In this document: positions 26,837-35,899 of the stretch, in pieces | Layout: every line of letters starts with the position of its first letter | Numbering within the stretch: position 1 is the stretch's first letter | NCBI GenBank assembly: GCA_016765685.1 | Contig: JAESPR010000062.1 | Location: 1-37,651, forward strand | Length of the DNA stretch: 37,651 nt | Direction: 5' to 3' | Source of the DNA: Colwellia sp. | GTDB taxonomy: Bacteria; Pseudomonadota; Gammaproteobacteria; Enterobacterales; Alteromonadaceae | The notes under the pieces: model-generated | The model's input: only the letters and a program-made list of their open reading frames with translations | Told to the model about the DNA's origin: nothing | Database searches by the model: none | Made by a program: the position numbers and the translations under genes

Positions 26837-28291
26837 ATGTTTAGAAGAACAAAAATTGTTGCCACCCTTGGTCCAGCAACCGATGACAAAGCAACACTTA
26901 AAGCCGTATTAGCCGCAGGTGTTAACGTGGTTAGACTTAACTTTTCTCACGGCATTCCTCAAGATCATATCGACCGAGCCGAAAATGTTCGAGAAATAGC
27001 TAAAGAATTAGGTATATACGTTGGTATTTTAGGCGATTTACAAGGCCCTAAAATTCGAGTTTCAACCTTTAAAAATGGTCCAATAAAATTAGCTATTGGC
27101 GATAAGTTTGAACTTGATGCCACCTTAGGTAAAGGCGAAGGTTGCCAAGAAAAAGTCGGTATTGATTATAAAAAATTAGTACAAGATGTTAATGCAGGCG
27201 ATATTCTTTTACTTGATGATGGTCGTGTACAATTAGAAGTATTGTCAACATCAGACAACTCGGTATTTACCCAAGTTACTGTGGGTGGCCCTTTATCAAA
27301 CAATAAAGGCATTAACCGCCAAGGCGGTGGTTTAACAGCTCCAGCTCTTACAGCAAAAGATAAAGAAGATATTAAATTAGCCGCTAAAATCAATGTTGAT
27401 TTTTTAGCAGTTTCATTTCCTCGTGATGCCGCTGATATGCGTGAAGCCCGTTTACTTGCCCAAGAAGCCGGTTGTGATGCACGGTTAGTATCTAAAATTG
27501 AACGCGCAGAAGCGGTAAATGATGATGATGTACTTGACGGCATTATCTTAGCTTCAGATGTGGTTATGGTTGCCCGTGGTGATTTAGGCGTTGAAATTGG
27601 TGATGCTGCGCTTGTTGGTACACAAAAACACATTATTGCCCGTTCACGTCAATTAAACCGTGTGGTTATTACCGCCACACAAATGATGGAAACCATGATT
27701 GAGCAACCTATGCCAACACGTGCTGAAGTCATGGATGTATCAAATGCAGTATTAGATGGTACTGATGCGGTAATGTTAAGTGCTGAAACTGCTGCGGGAA
27801 AATATCCGGTTGAAACCGTAACGGCTATGGCCAGTGTTTGTGTGGGTGCAGAAACACATCGTTCGGTGAATATTTCTAACCATAGAATGGATTTAACCTT
27901 TAACGAAATTTCTGAAACCGTTGCCTTATCAGCCATGTATGCTGCCAACCACCTTGAAGGTGTGAAAGCGATTATATCGTTAACCGAGTCAGGGCAAACC
28001 AGTAAGTTAATGTCACGCATTACCTCGGGCTTGCCTATTTTTTCACTCTCACGTCATGCTAAAACATTAAACAAAACCGCGATATACCGAGGTGTTTACC
28101 CGATAGCGTTTGATTCAACTAACTCTAACGATGAAACCTTGAGTGATGATATTTTAAAAGTAGTATGCCAACATTCAAAACTCGTTGTTGGCGATAAAGT
28201 TATTTTAACTCATGGTGATTTAATGGAAACGGTGGGTGCTTCAAATACCTTGAAAGTATTAACTATTGCCAAAAAGCATTTGAATAGATAA
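26837..28291 (+). CDS. pykA: Pyruvate kinase
   Basis: A 484-residue kinase that makes pyruvate and ATP from phosphoenolpyruvate and ADP. The sequence starts [13 protein letters not shown] and contains [19 protein letters not shown], the substrate/metal segment [11 protein letters not shown] and the signature [20 protein letters not shown], followed by the loop [11 protein letters not shown]. The C-terminal domain is of the type II (PykA-like) group; the exact isozyme is inferred from position after hexR. AAGGA lies 6 bases before ATG. Between hexR and pyk a 14-base palindrome AAAAATCGATTTTT (26789-26802) may be a promoter or regulator site. A strong terminator follows. Confidence 0.96.
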   Translation: MFRRTKIVATLGPATDDKATLKAVLAAGVNVVRLNFSHGIPQDHIDRAENVREIAKELGIYVGILGDLQGPKIRVSTFKNGPIKLAIGDKFELDATLGKGEGCQEKVGIDYKKLVQDVNAGDILLLDDGRVQLEVLSTSDNSVFTQVTVGGPLSNNKGINRQGGGLTAPALTAKDKEDIKLAAKINVDFLAVSFPRDAADMREARLLAQEAGCDARLVSKIERAEAVNDDDVLDGIILASDVVMVARGDLGVEIGDAALVGTQKHIIARSRQLNRVVITATQMMETMIEQPMPTRAEVMDVSNAVLDGTDAVMLSAETAAGKYPVETVTAMASVCVGAETHRSVNISNHRMDLTFNEISETVALSAMYAANHLEGVKAIISLTESGQTSKLMSRITSGLPIFSLSRHAKTLNKTAIYRGVYPIAFDSTNSNDETLSDDILKVVCQHSKLVVGDKVILTHGDLMETVGASNTLKVLTIAKKHLNR

Positions 28292-28310
28292 CACGTACTT
28301 AATCAAAAAG

Positions 28311-28337
28311 AGCCGCTAATTAGCGGCTTTTTTTTAT
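28311..28337. terminator. Bidirectional intrinsic terminator after pyk
   Basis: AGCCGCT pairs with AGCGGCT around a 4-base loop (28311-28328), followed by eight T residues on the plus strand. The minus strand also ends in CTTTTTG after the stem, so it can stop both pyk and the sensor-kinase gene that ends at 28368. Confidence 0.92.
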
Positions 28338-28367
28338 TTTCTTTAGCTAAGTTCATATCAAATTTAT

Positions 28368-29651
28368 CTAAACCATAACTTTACCTGAAGTTAACCATGT
28401 CATGCTAATTTTAGCGCCACCATTGATAATATTACTAACGTCTAATTGCCCATCGTGATTTCTAGTGATTTCTGCACATAATGATAGACCAATGCCTGAA
28501 CCATGAGTTTTTGTAGTATAGAAAGGAGTTAAAACATTATTTAGATTAGCAAAGCCTGGACCATTATCTGTTATTTCAATCACTTGCTCATTTTTGTTCG
28601 AATATATTGTAATATTTACCTTCGTTATTTCTTCAAGACAGGATTCCTCGGCATTTTTTAAGAGGTTAATTAGGATCTGCGCTACTTGATTAGCATCACC
28701 ATAACATTGATTATTACCTTGAAATTGAACTTGGCAGCTCTTATTCACCATTGATTGTGCCTCTCTTAAAATCTCTGAAAAATCAAACCACTTAGGCTGT
28801 GGTGGAGGTAATTGTGATAGTTGGCTATATTGATCAATAAAAGCCATCAAACGATTGCTGCGGTGCTGGATTCGACTTAAGACTTTTCTTGTTTGTGTTT
28901 CATCTAAGACTTTACTACATAGTAAAGTATCTGCCATTGAACTCATCGGAGTAAGTGAGTTACGTAACTCATGACCTAACACTCTAATTAAATTGTTTTG
29001 AATGATATTTTGATTTTTATGTAAAAGCTTAGAAATATCGACGGCAGTAAATAGCCAATTATCTTTGTCTTGTTGTACATATCGTATGCTTTGATATTGC
29101 CAGTTATCATCAAACAAAGGATGGGAAAAATCATAGTCATTGATGTGAAAACCTAAATCTTTGGCATAACTCCCTAATAACATAGGCTGCTGTAATAAAT
29201 CATTCATCGCTTGATTACGATAGAGCAATTTAAAACTATGATCAAAGAGACAAACAGGTACAGACCATTTATCTAAAATATTACTAAGTAAAGACTCAAC
29301 AGTTTGATTTTTACCCTCTTTATCTGAACACTCATGAGCGAGCAAGCTGATTTCTTTTTGCAGTTCTAGTAATAAGTTATGTTTATGTTGTTTTTTAAAG
29401 CGTAAATTTTGTTCACCCTCCCTTAATATTTGCGTAAATGTTGTGAGTTGCATTATCGATGAACACCAAAAGTGATAAGCTTGCCACGCTATCCAAACCA
29501 ATGGATAAAGTAGAAAAAAACATAACGTAGCTATTCCTAAAAAGCTCCAACCTAAGCTCCACGAAAGTGCCGCAATTAGTGATAAAACAATCATAACCGT
29601 TAAAAACAAACCACTAATTAGCCATCGTTCATGACTCATATTTAATGCCAA
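28368..29651 (-). CDS. Sensor histidine kinase, NtrB/NtrY-like partner of the sigma-54 activator
   Basis: A 427-residue kinase. Two membrane helices (about 12-34 and 37-60) have almost no periplasmic loop between them, so the signal is probably within the membrane or cytoplasmic. A PAS-like region follows (about 130-215, VPVCLFDHSFKLLYRNQAMNDLL). The H-box is VLGHELRNSLTPMSSM with H227, the NtrB-type form. The N-box (ILINLLKNAEESC), G1 (DNGPGF) and G2 (GSGIGLSLCAEI) are in place. Its start overlaps the end of the activator gene by 23 bp, so the two form a coupled pair. It closes the five-gene cluster 28368-35583. Confidence 0.93.
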   Translation of the reverse strand: MALNMSHERWLISGLFLTVMIVLSLIAALSWSLGWSFLGIATLCFFLLYPLVWIAWQAYHFWCSSIMQLTTFTQILREGEQNLRFKKQHKHNLLLELQKEISLLAHECSDKEGKNQTVESLLSNILDKWSVPVCLFDHSFKLLYRNQAMNDLLQQPMLLGSYAKDLGFHINDYDFSHPLFDDNWQYQSIRYVQQDKDNWLFTAVDISKLLHKNQNIIQNNLIRVLGHELRNSLTPMSSMADTLLCSKVLDETQTRKVLSRIQHRSNRLMAFIDQYSQLSQLPPPQPKWFDFSEILREAQSMVNKSCQVQFQGNNQCYGDANQVAQILINLLKNAEESCLEEITKVNITIYSNKNEQVIEITDNGPGFANLNNVLTPFYTTKTHGSGIGLSLCAEITRNHDGQLDVSNIINGGAKISMTWLTSGKVMV

Positions 29652-30987
29652 ATTTCTCTAACCTTCGGTACAGTGCATTTCGGGAAATATCTAATAATTT
29701 TGCAGCTTCAATCACCTGACCAGAAGCAGCCAACATCGCTTTCTCAATCAATTGTTGTTCAGCCTGCTCAAGTGGCTGTAATACCATGACACTTGCACCA
29801 GTATCGGCAATATCTAGTAGTAATTGCTGCTTGGTTATTTCATTACTTGTTGCTAAAAGTACAGCACGTTCTATGGTATGGCTTAGCTCTCGAATATTAC
29901 CCGGCCAACGATGGTGCTTTAACTTATCAATAGCCGCTTGACTAATAGTCAACTCAGGTTTGTGATATTTAGCGATAAATTGCGCGATAAAGTTCTCAGC
30001 TAAAGGCTGAATATCTGCTAATCGTTCACGTAATGGTGGTATGGTAATAACTAAGGTATTCAGACGATAAAGTAAATCTTGTCTAAAAGCTTTATCCGTT
30101 ACTAACTGACTTAAATCAGCATTGGTGGCACTAATAAGCCTAACATTAGTGGTTTGAGTTTGGCTAGAGCCCAGTACTTCATATTGTCCGCTTTCTAGCA
30201 CCCGTAATAGTTTGGGTTGTAACGATAAAGGTAAAGAGCCAATTTCATCAAAAAATAAACTCCCTTGATCCGCCAGTTGGAATCGACCAACACGGTTTTG
30301 TTTGGCGTCGGTAAATGCGCCTTTTTGATGACCAAACAGTTCACTTTCAAATAACGTTTCTGGAATTGCCGCCATATTTACTGAAATAAAAGGAGAGGCT
30401 TGGCGACTAGATAATTGGTGAATACGCTCTGCTAATAAAGATTTACCCGTGCCATTTTCACCTAAAATAAGTACATTAGCATCAGTAGGCGCTATTTTAT
30501 TTATGAGCTGTTCAATACCGACCATACTTTTAGATTGGCAAATCCAAGGCTTGCATTCTTTTTGGGCAAGTAACTGACGATAGCCCTGATGTTCACCTTT
30601 GATACGGGAAAAGCTTAGCTGTTGTTCAATACTATTTAGCAGTTTAAGTTTATTCCAAGGTTTTTCAATAAAGTCACTGGCTCCTTGCTTTAGACCTGTA
30701 ACGGCCAGTTCGATTGAGCCCCAAGCAGTCATTAAAATAACGGGAATGTTAAGAGATTTTAACTGTGAGAGAATATCAAGCCCTTCTTGTCCACTGGTAG
30801 TATCGCGGCTGAAATTCATATCCAGTAAAATCAGTTCAGGCTGATGGCGAGCCGCTTTGATAACAACCTCTTTGGCATTACCCGCTTCAATAACCTGATA
30901 ACCATCAGCCATCAGTAATAACTCTAGGGCTAGACGAATGTCATCATCATCATCAGCGACTAAAATGGTGGCTTTATATGGATTCAA
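29629..30987 (-). CDS. NtrC-family sigma-54-dependent response regulator
   Basis: A 452-residue activator in three parts. The receiver (about 1-125) has D56 in ELILLDMNFS. The AAA+ domain (about 150-380) has Walker A GENGTGKS (about 176-183) and ESELFGHQKGAFTDA, with the GAFTDA loop that touches sigma-54. It also has the Walker B-type GSLFFDEIGSLPLSLQPKLLR and the R-finger region. A Fis-type helix-turn-helix closes the protein (VIEAAKLLDISRNALYRRLEKFGI). It opens sigma-54 promoters after phosphorylation by the partner kinase. It lies 133 bp downstream of the ABC permease in the same direction, which fits a role in controlling the upstream export genes. Confidence 0.95.
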   Translation of the reverse strand: MNPYKATILVADDDDDIRLALELLLMADGYQVIEAGNAKEVVIKAARHQPELILLDMNFSRDTTSGQEGLDILSQLKSLNIPVILMTAWGSIELAVTGLKQGASDFIEKPWNKLKLLNSIEQQLSFSRIKGEHQGYRQLLAQKECKPWICQSKSMVGIEQLINKIAPTDANVLILGENGTGKSLLAERIHQLSSRQASPFISVNMAAIPETLFESELFGHQKGAFTDAKQNRVGRFQLADQGSLFFDEIGSLPLSLQPKLLRVLESGQYEVLGSSQTQTTNVRLISATNADLSQLVTDKAFRQDLLYRLNTLVITIPPLRERLADIQPLAENFIAQFIAKYHKPELTISQAAIDKLKHHRWPGNIRELSHTIERAVLLATSNEITKQQLLLDIADTGASVMVLQPLEQAEQQLIEKAMLAASGQVIEAAKLLDISRNALYRRLEKFGIKYES

Positions 30988-31027
30988 GCAAGTCTCCTTG
31001 TTATTTTTACTGTAGAATTAGCGTAAG

Positions 31028-31053
31028 AAGGCGACCAATCGTTCGCCTTTTAT
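31028..31053. terminator. Hairpin between permease and activator genes, possible weak terminator
   Basis: AAGGCGA pairs with TCGCCTT around an 8-base loop (31028-31049), with TTTATATT after it on the plus strand. On the minus strand, which is the one read through here, the tail CTTACGC is poor. It may reduce rather than stop reading from the permease gene into the regulator genes. Confidence 0.35.
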
Positions 31054-31120
31054 ATTACTAGGGGTAAATAGGGTAAATTATTTTCTATCTATAAAGAAGA
31101 CTTCTTCGTTATTTTTGAGA

Positions 31121-33616
31121 TTAATCACAACGCAGCGCTTGCATTGGATCAGAGCTAATAATACGCCATGCTGGCACAATTACTGAAAGTAATACTATTA
31201 TTATTAAGCCAAGATCAAGTAGTAACATGGCTAACCAATTAAAGCTTGGTAGCATTGCTAACTGCGCCTCTATTTGTTGATAACTTAATACAGAAACAAT
31301 AACGCCTAATCCTAAACCGACGACTAACATCCATAACGCATCTTTTACTATCAAATTAACCAATCTCATTTGTTTAGCACCTGTTGCCATGCGCACCGCT
31401 AGTTCATATTTACGATGATTAGTGGTCATTTGTGTTAAACCCGCCACGCCGATTGTCGCGAGAAATAAGGTTAACCCTGTCATGGCCAATACTACCCATA
31501 AACTGACTCGTTGGTTTAAGGTTTGTTGCTGCCAAATGTCGGATAGCGATGTAACTTGCAAGTTTGCTAAGCGTGGAAATTGACGTTTAAGCTCTGCAGC
31601 AAACATTTCTGCTGACATAGTTTTTCCTTCCGGCATCATCACGGTAAATTCCATATTACTGCCTGCATCAATACGATGCGAGTATACCGCAGGCAAAGTT
31701 AATGGGTTGGCAATGCCCGTTTGGCTAATAGTATTAGCAACGATTCCGGTAATAATAAACGGCGGACGATCAGAGGATTGGTTCAATGCAATAGTTTTAC
31801 CAATCACTTCATCGTTAGTTAACTTAGGAAACATGGTTTTGGCCATATTTTCATCAATCACAAGTCGCTGCTCGTCATTATTTATTTGCGCTTGAGTCAG
31901 ATTGGCACCCGCAAGCATTTTAATATTAAAGGCACTAAAAAAATCATGACTTAAACTTCTGAATTGGTAAATAACCCGTTGGCCATTATTGTCTTGATTT
32001 TGAAAAGCATTCACTTGCAATGCATCTGAAAGTGGTCCAAAGTCAGGGATCACCACATGGCTATCAGCAACATTTTTTTCAATAAGAGCACTAACATCCG
32101 CTAATAAAGCGTTAATTTCACTGTCTTGATATTCATCCCAGCCTCTTAGTTTGGTAATATATTCGTCATCGGCAATGTTGAGTGAAACATTATAGCTATT
32201 GCCAAGTTCGTAACCTAAGTCCTGATAAACCGACTGGTAACTTTGCATAGTGATCATCACCGATGCCGTTAATAACACCGAGGCGATAGATAATTGTACC
32301 ACCATTAAGCCACGACTTAACCATTGGTTACTTTGCGCTTGTACCCCTTTACCACTGCTGTTTAGGTTGTTTGCTAATGCTTTTTTATCTATGTCTACTA
32401 AGGCTAAAGCGCTAAATAGAATACTTAACACTAAAATGATGACAACAGCAGCCATCATGGTAGTAATGTTAATAGTTATAGCGTCAATCATTGGCATACT
32501 ATCACCGGCAATGAGCGGTAAACTCTTTAATGCCCAACCTGTGACTAATAAACCAACAATCGCGGCCAATAAAAAGCTGGGTAAATTTTCTAATAAAACT
32601 AACGTTCTTACTTTTAATAAACTGGCACCTAAACTGATTTGAATGGCAAATTCTTTGGTGCGTCCTTGATAATGGGCAATGAATAAATTAAGCAAATTTA
32701 ACGTAGCCATTAACAGCAAGCCAATAACAGCAGTAAATAAGGCAATAATTAAGCCCTCTGTTTCACCTAAGATATTACTGCGATAGCTTTGTGCAATAAC
32801 TTCTTTATCAGTGTTGATGAGAAAATCTAAAAGCATTTGGCTATCATCACCTTCTACATTTTGCGTAATGTAATCAACGAGCCATTCATCAGTTTGTGCC
32901 AGTGTTGGTAGTTTTACTTGACCATTAGAGCTTTTAACAATTAAGTAGTCAATGTCATTGCCAATGTTGCCAACATTATCAGTTTGGGTTTTTATTTCAT
33001 TTAAATCGCTTATAAACCAGACTTGCTGAGTTAAAATTTTTCGACTACTGTTAATCGCCATGACATCTTCAATAACCCCGGTGATGATGTAATTTTGGTT
33101 ATTGGCATTGAGTTGTTTTCCTAGTACTGATTTAACACCACCGTAGGCTGATTGCCACAGAGACTTTGAAATCCACACATATTTATCTGGCGATGCTATA
33201 GTCACGTCATCACCTAATAAAAGCTTTGCACCTAAAACGGCTAGTATATTATTTGAAGCGTTATAACTTGTTGTTGGGTAGATAGTTTCATTAATAGTAA
33301 TATCTTGATCAGTGGGGGTAATACCCGCCCATTCTCCCACATCGGCAAAACGTTCATTAAAATCGGCTAAACGATTCATGTTCCAGTATGAAACACTTAA
33401 TGTTTGAGACATTTTGAGTCGGTATTGAAAAGTTTGTAATGACTGTTCGTTTTTTACCCCTTGCAATGGCTGATATAAAAGCGTTGATGAAATGGCAATA
33501 ACACTTAATACCGCTCCCAGTGTTAAGCCCAAGGTTAAGATCAAGGGAATACTTAATCTTGGTAGTAAAAATACCCGTGCTACGCCATTAAATAAGGCTT
33601 TTTTCATTAAGCTCAT
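31121..33616 (-). CDS. MacB-like ABC permease with two FtsX domains
   Basis: An 831-residue inner-membrane permease. One N-terminal membrane segment (about 20-42) precedes a large periplasmic part (MacB_PCD-like, about 50-280). An FtsX block of three segments (about 288-410), a further segment near 435-460, a second periplasmic part and a C-terminal FtsX block (about 700-825, ending IVPAWRIISSDPMQALRCD) follow. The duplicated form is longer than E. coli MacB, whose single polypeptide also carries the ATPase; here the ATPase is separate. It overlaps the ATPase gene by 4 bp. With the fusion protein it would build an export pump across both membranes, working with a TolC-type channel encoded elsewhere. 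The exported substrate is unknown. Confidence 0.9.
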   Translation of the reverse strand: MSLMKKALFNGVARVFLLPRLSIPLILTLGLTLGAVLSVIAISSTLLYQPLQGVKNEQSLQTFQYRLKMSQTLSVSYWNMNRLADFNERFADVGEWAGITPTDQDITINETIYPTTSYNASNNILAVLGAKLLLGDDVTIASPDKYVWISKSLWQSAYGGVKSVLGKQLNANNQNYIITGVIEDVMAINSSRKILTQQVWFISDLNEIKTQTDNVGNIGNDIDYLIVKSSNGQVKLPTLAQTDEWLVDYITQNVEGDDSQMLLDFLINTDKEVIAQSYRSNILGETEGLIIALFTAVIGLLLMATLNLLNLFIAHYQGRTKEFAIQISLGASLLKVRTLVLLENLPSFLLAAIVGLLVTGWALKSLPLIAGDSMPMIDAITINITTMMAAVVIILVLSILFSALALVDIDKKALANNLNSSGKGVQAQSNQWLSRGLMVVQLSIASVLLTASVMITMQSYQSVYQDLGYELGNSYNVSLNIADDEYITKLRGWDEYQDSEINALLADVSALIEKNVADSHVVIPDFGPLSDALQVNAFQNQDNNGQRVIYQFRSLSHDFFSAFNIKMLAGANLTQAQINNDEQRLVIDENMAKTMFPKLTNDEVIGKTIALNQSSDRPPFIITGIVANTISQTGIANPLTLPAVYSHRIDAGSNMEFTVMMPEGKTMSAEMFAAELKRQFPRLANLQVTSLSDIWQQQTLNQRVSLWVVLAMTGLTLFLATIGVAGLTQMTTNHRKYELAVRMATGAKQMRLVNLIVKDALWMLVVGLGLGVIVSVLSYQQIEAQLAMLPSFNWLAMLLLDLGLIIIVLLSVIVPAWRIISSDPMQALRCD

Positions 33617-34320
33617 GCGACCCCCTGCAATGGTTGCTTAAGCTTTTGCTCAGTAAGAATTTTACCATCCAATAGTTGAATTTGACGATTAGCGCAGCGT
33701 GAATAACGGCTATCATGCGTTACCATGACGATAGTTGAGCCAGTTTTGTTAAGTTGCTCAAGTAACATCATCACCTGATCACCATTTTTACTGTCTAAGT
33801 TACCCGTTGGCTCATCCACCAAAATCAAATCAGGTTTGCCCACTAAAGCACGGGCAATGGCAATACGTTGCTGCTGTCCACCCGACAGTTGATTAGGACG
33901 GTAGTTTTGACGATGTAACATATCTACTTGTGTTAAAACTTCGTCGACACGCTGTTTAATTTCATTTTTACTCGTACCTCGATGTTCAAGTGGTAAGGCA
34001 ACATTTTCAAACACAGTCAGGCTATCAATTAAATTAAATGATTGGAAAACATAACCAATATGCTCATTTCGAATTTGGGTACGTTGGTCAACTTTTAAAC
34101 CTAAGGTATTAATATTGGCTAATTGATAATCGCCTTCACTGGCAGAATCCATCAAGCCCATAATGGCAAGTAAGGTTGATTTACCACAACCTGAAGGGCC
34201 AGTTATGGCAACAAACTCACCCTTATTGATTTCTAATGAGATGCCTTGCAATGCATGAGTTTCAATTTGCTGGCCATCATAACGTTTATGAATATTGTTC
34301 ATTTTAACGACTTTGTTCAT
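33613..34320 (-). CDS. ABC transporter ATPase, MacB/LolD-like
   Basis: A 235-residue ATPase of the MacB/LolD/FtsE group. It begins [51 protein letters not shown], with Walker A in the last part. The Q-loop is [12 protein letters not shown], the signature LSGGQQQR, Walker [14 protein letters not shown] and the switch His VMVTHD. It is separated from the fusion-protein gene by 24 bp and overlaps the permease gene by 4 bp. All three form one operon. It couples ATP hydrolysis to the mechanical movement of the FtsX permease. Confidence 0.96.
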   Translation of the reverse strand: MNKVVKMNNIHKRYDGQQIETHALQGISLEINKGEFVAITGPSGCGKSTLLAIMGLMDSASEGDYQLANINTLGLKVDQRTQIRNEHIGYVFQSFNLIDSLTVFENVALPLEHRGTSKNEIKQRVDEVLTQVDMLHRQNYRPNQLSGGQQQRIAIARALVGKPDLILVDEPTGNLDSKNGDQVMMLLEQLNKTGSTIVMVTHDSRYSRCANRQIQLLDGKILTEQKLKQPLQGVA

Positions 34321-34344
34321 TATAATTTTCCTTTTTATTTAACT

Positions 34345-35583
34345 TTATTCTGTAAGTAATAATTGTTTGAATTTATTGTATTTACTGATATCAGTGCTAA
34401 CGATGTCCTCACCAGGGGTCAATCCTTGCTTAATGATTAAGTTGCCCTGAGATAACTCACCAAAGCTGACCTCTCTTTGCTCAAGTAAGTTACTCTGGGT
34501 ACGAACAAATAATGTTTGCTTGCTGCGTGGACGTATACCAGCAGCTTGTCGGATATAAACAGCGTTAGTTTGATGTTTAACAAAAACTTGCGCTGAAATT
34601 GATAATGCCGGACGGGCATTTGAAGTTAATTCACCATCAAGTACTGCTTCAGCTAGTACCGATCCGTTAGTAACTACGCTTTCAATACGAGAAATGTACG
34701 CACTTATCATGCCTTTTTGGGTATCTATGCTTACCTTAGCGTTAATGTCTATTTGGTCAGCTTGTTGTTGGGGTAAACGAATTCGAGCAATAAGCTCTTG
34801 CTCACTGCCTACTTTTGCTAATGACTCACCTAGCTGAACACTTTGTCCCAATTCAACTTCTAAGGTTTGTAATGAACCCGCTATGCCTGCTTTTACATGC
34901 ATGTCATCTAATTGTTTTGCAAGCAAAACTACGTCGTATTCTTGTTGAGTGATGGTGATATCGCGCTGTGTTAACTGATGACTTTGCATTTCAATAAATT
35001 GTTTATATTTTTCTTTTTCAAAGGTTAACCGATTGGTTTCTTGTTTTACCGCTAATTTCGCTCGTTGCAACTCAATTTTAGCCGCAACACCTAAACTCGA
35101 TAATGCTTCGTTTACTGAAAGTTCAAGCTGTGCTTTTTCTATTTCAGCTTCAATATCAGCAACTCGTCCTTGATAATTTAATCGCTCACTTTGTTGTTCA
35201 TACTTAAATGCGGCTAACTTGGCTTTTTGCTGAGCAAGTTCACCTCGTGCCTTACTCACTTGTTGCTCAAGTTTAGGATTAGACAACAGTAAAATAACCG
35301 TTTCTGGCAGCACTTTTGTGCCTGGGCGTACCAATATTTCAGATACTTTACCTAGTGCAGGTGCGGTTAATAAGCGTTTTTTGGCGGAAATAAGTTCGCC
35401 ATAGGCGTTACTATAAATATCTAATGCCCCTTGTTGTACAGTTTGAAAACTCACATCCGCAGCCGAAATAGATTTTACTGACTTACTACTTACCGCATAA
35501 GTGGCGTAAGCTAATAGCAAAAGAAACAACAAGCCTACTAGCCATTTTTTCCAAGATTTTTGTGTTGCCAGTTCAATTTCCAT
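34345..35583 (-). CDS. Membrane-fusion protein, HlyD/MacA-like
   Basis: A 412-residue periplasmic adaptor. An N-terminal anchor (KKWLVGLLFLLLLAYATYAV, about 11-31) is followed by a lipoyl/barrel-sandwich half (ALDIYSNAYGELISAKKRLLTAP) and then a coiled-coil hairpin of about 110 residues (KLEQQVSKARGELAQQKAKLAAFKYEQQSERLNY to HQLTQRDITITQQEYDVVLLAKQLDD). The second lipoyl half (MHVKAGIAGSLQTLEVELGQSVQLGESLAKVGS), a beta barrel and a C-terminal membrane-proximal domain complete it. It joins the ABC permease to an outer-membrane channel. It is the first gene of the five-gene cluster, with a 316-bp control region upstream. Confidence 0.94.
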   Translation of the reverse strand: MEIELATQKSWKKWLVGLLFLLLLAYATYAVSSKSVKSISAADVSFQTVQQGALDIYSNAYGELISAKKRLLTAPALGKVSEILVRPGTKVLPETVILLLSNPKLEQQVSKARGELAQQKAKLAAFKYEQQSERLNYQGRVADIEAEIEKAQLELSVNEALSSLGVAAKIELQRAKLAVKQETNRLTFEKEKYKQFIEMQSHQLTQRDITITQQEYDVVLLAKQLDDMHVKAGIAGSLQTLEVELGQSVQLGESLAKVGSEQELIARIRLPQQQADQIDINAKVSIDTQKGMISAYISRIESVVTNGSVLAEAVLDGELTSNARPALSISAQVFVKHQTNAVYIRQAAGIRPRSKQTLFVRTQSNLLEQREVSFGELSQGNLIIKQGLTPGEDIVSTDISKYNKFKQLLLTE

Positions 35584-35622
35584 AATAAAAGTACATTTTG
35601 AAAGTATAATTGATTTGATTAT

Positions 35623-35638
35623 TGAAAGTATTGTACCA
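35623..35638 (-). promoter_or_regulatory. Candidate sigma-54 (-24/-12) promoter of the export operon
   Basis: On the minus strand, TGGTAC-N5-TTTCA lies 40 bp before the fusion-protein start. The consensus is TGGCAC-N5-TTGCA, so spacing is exact and two bases differ (C to T in the first half; G to T in the otherwise near-fixed GC of the -12 half). That second change weakens the call. The downstream presence of a sigma-54 activator makes it worth noting. Confidence 0.4.
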
Positions 35639-35705
35639 AAAACAACAAAACACTAAAAAACAAATACTTATAACTAAAGCAAGCTTAATATTTCAATTAA
35701 TATGT

Positions 35706-35720
35706 TCGTTATTGTAACGA
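35706..35720. promoter_or_regulatory. Candidate upstream activator site (palindrome)
   Basis: TCGTTA-TTG-TAACGA is a 15-base palindrome about 75 bp upstream of the candidate sigma-54 promoter, the usual distance for an NtrC-type enhancer. ATGTTCG occurs on both sides, 21 bp apart (two helix turns). No binding consensus is known for this activator. Confidence 0.4.
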
Positions 35721-35899
35721 GAATGTTCGAAAATGAGAGAAGACTTGAATGGGTAGTTGAGTAGAGTAAATGTAAATAATGGATGAATAGAGGGATTTTC
35801 AGCTAACATAATTAACGACATAGGAAACAGGTAACCCAGCCACTAAAAAAATTATTTTTCAGTGACTAAATTATTTAACTTGTCAATAATTGTATCTAT

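Larger units (their letters stand above)
35584..35899. other. 316-bp control region of the export operon
   Basis: No gene is present. The region lies between the gabT stop and the fusion-protein start, which point the same way, and is very AT-rich. It holds a candidate sigma-54 promoter (35623-35638), a palindrome (35706-35720) with flanking ATGTTCG direct repeats (35702-35708 and 35723-35729), and TTGAAAGTAT repeated at 35599-35608 and 35622-35631. Confidence 0.6.

Noticed and set aside
30988-31120. A separate sigma-54 promoter for the regulator pair
   Set aside because: No GG-N10-GC pattern was found in this gap on the minus strand.
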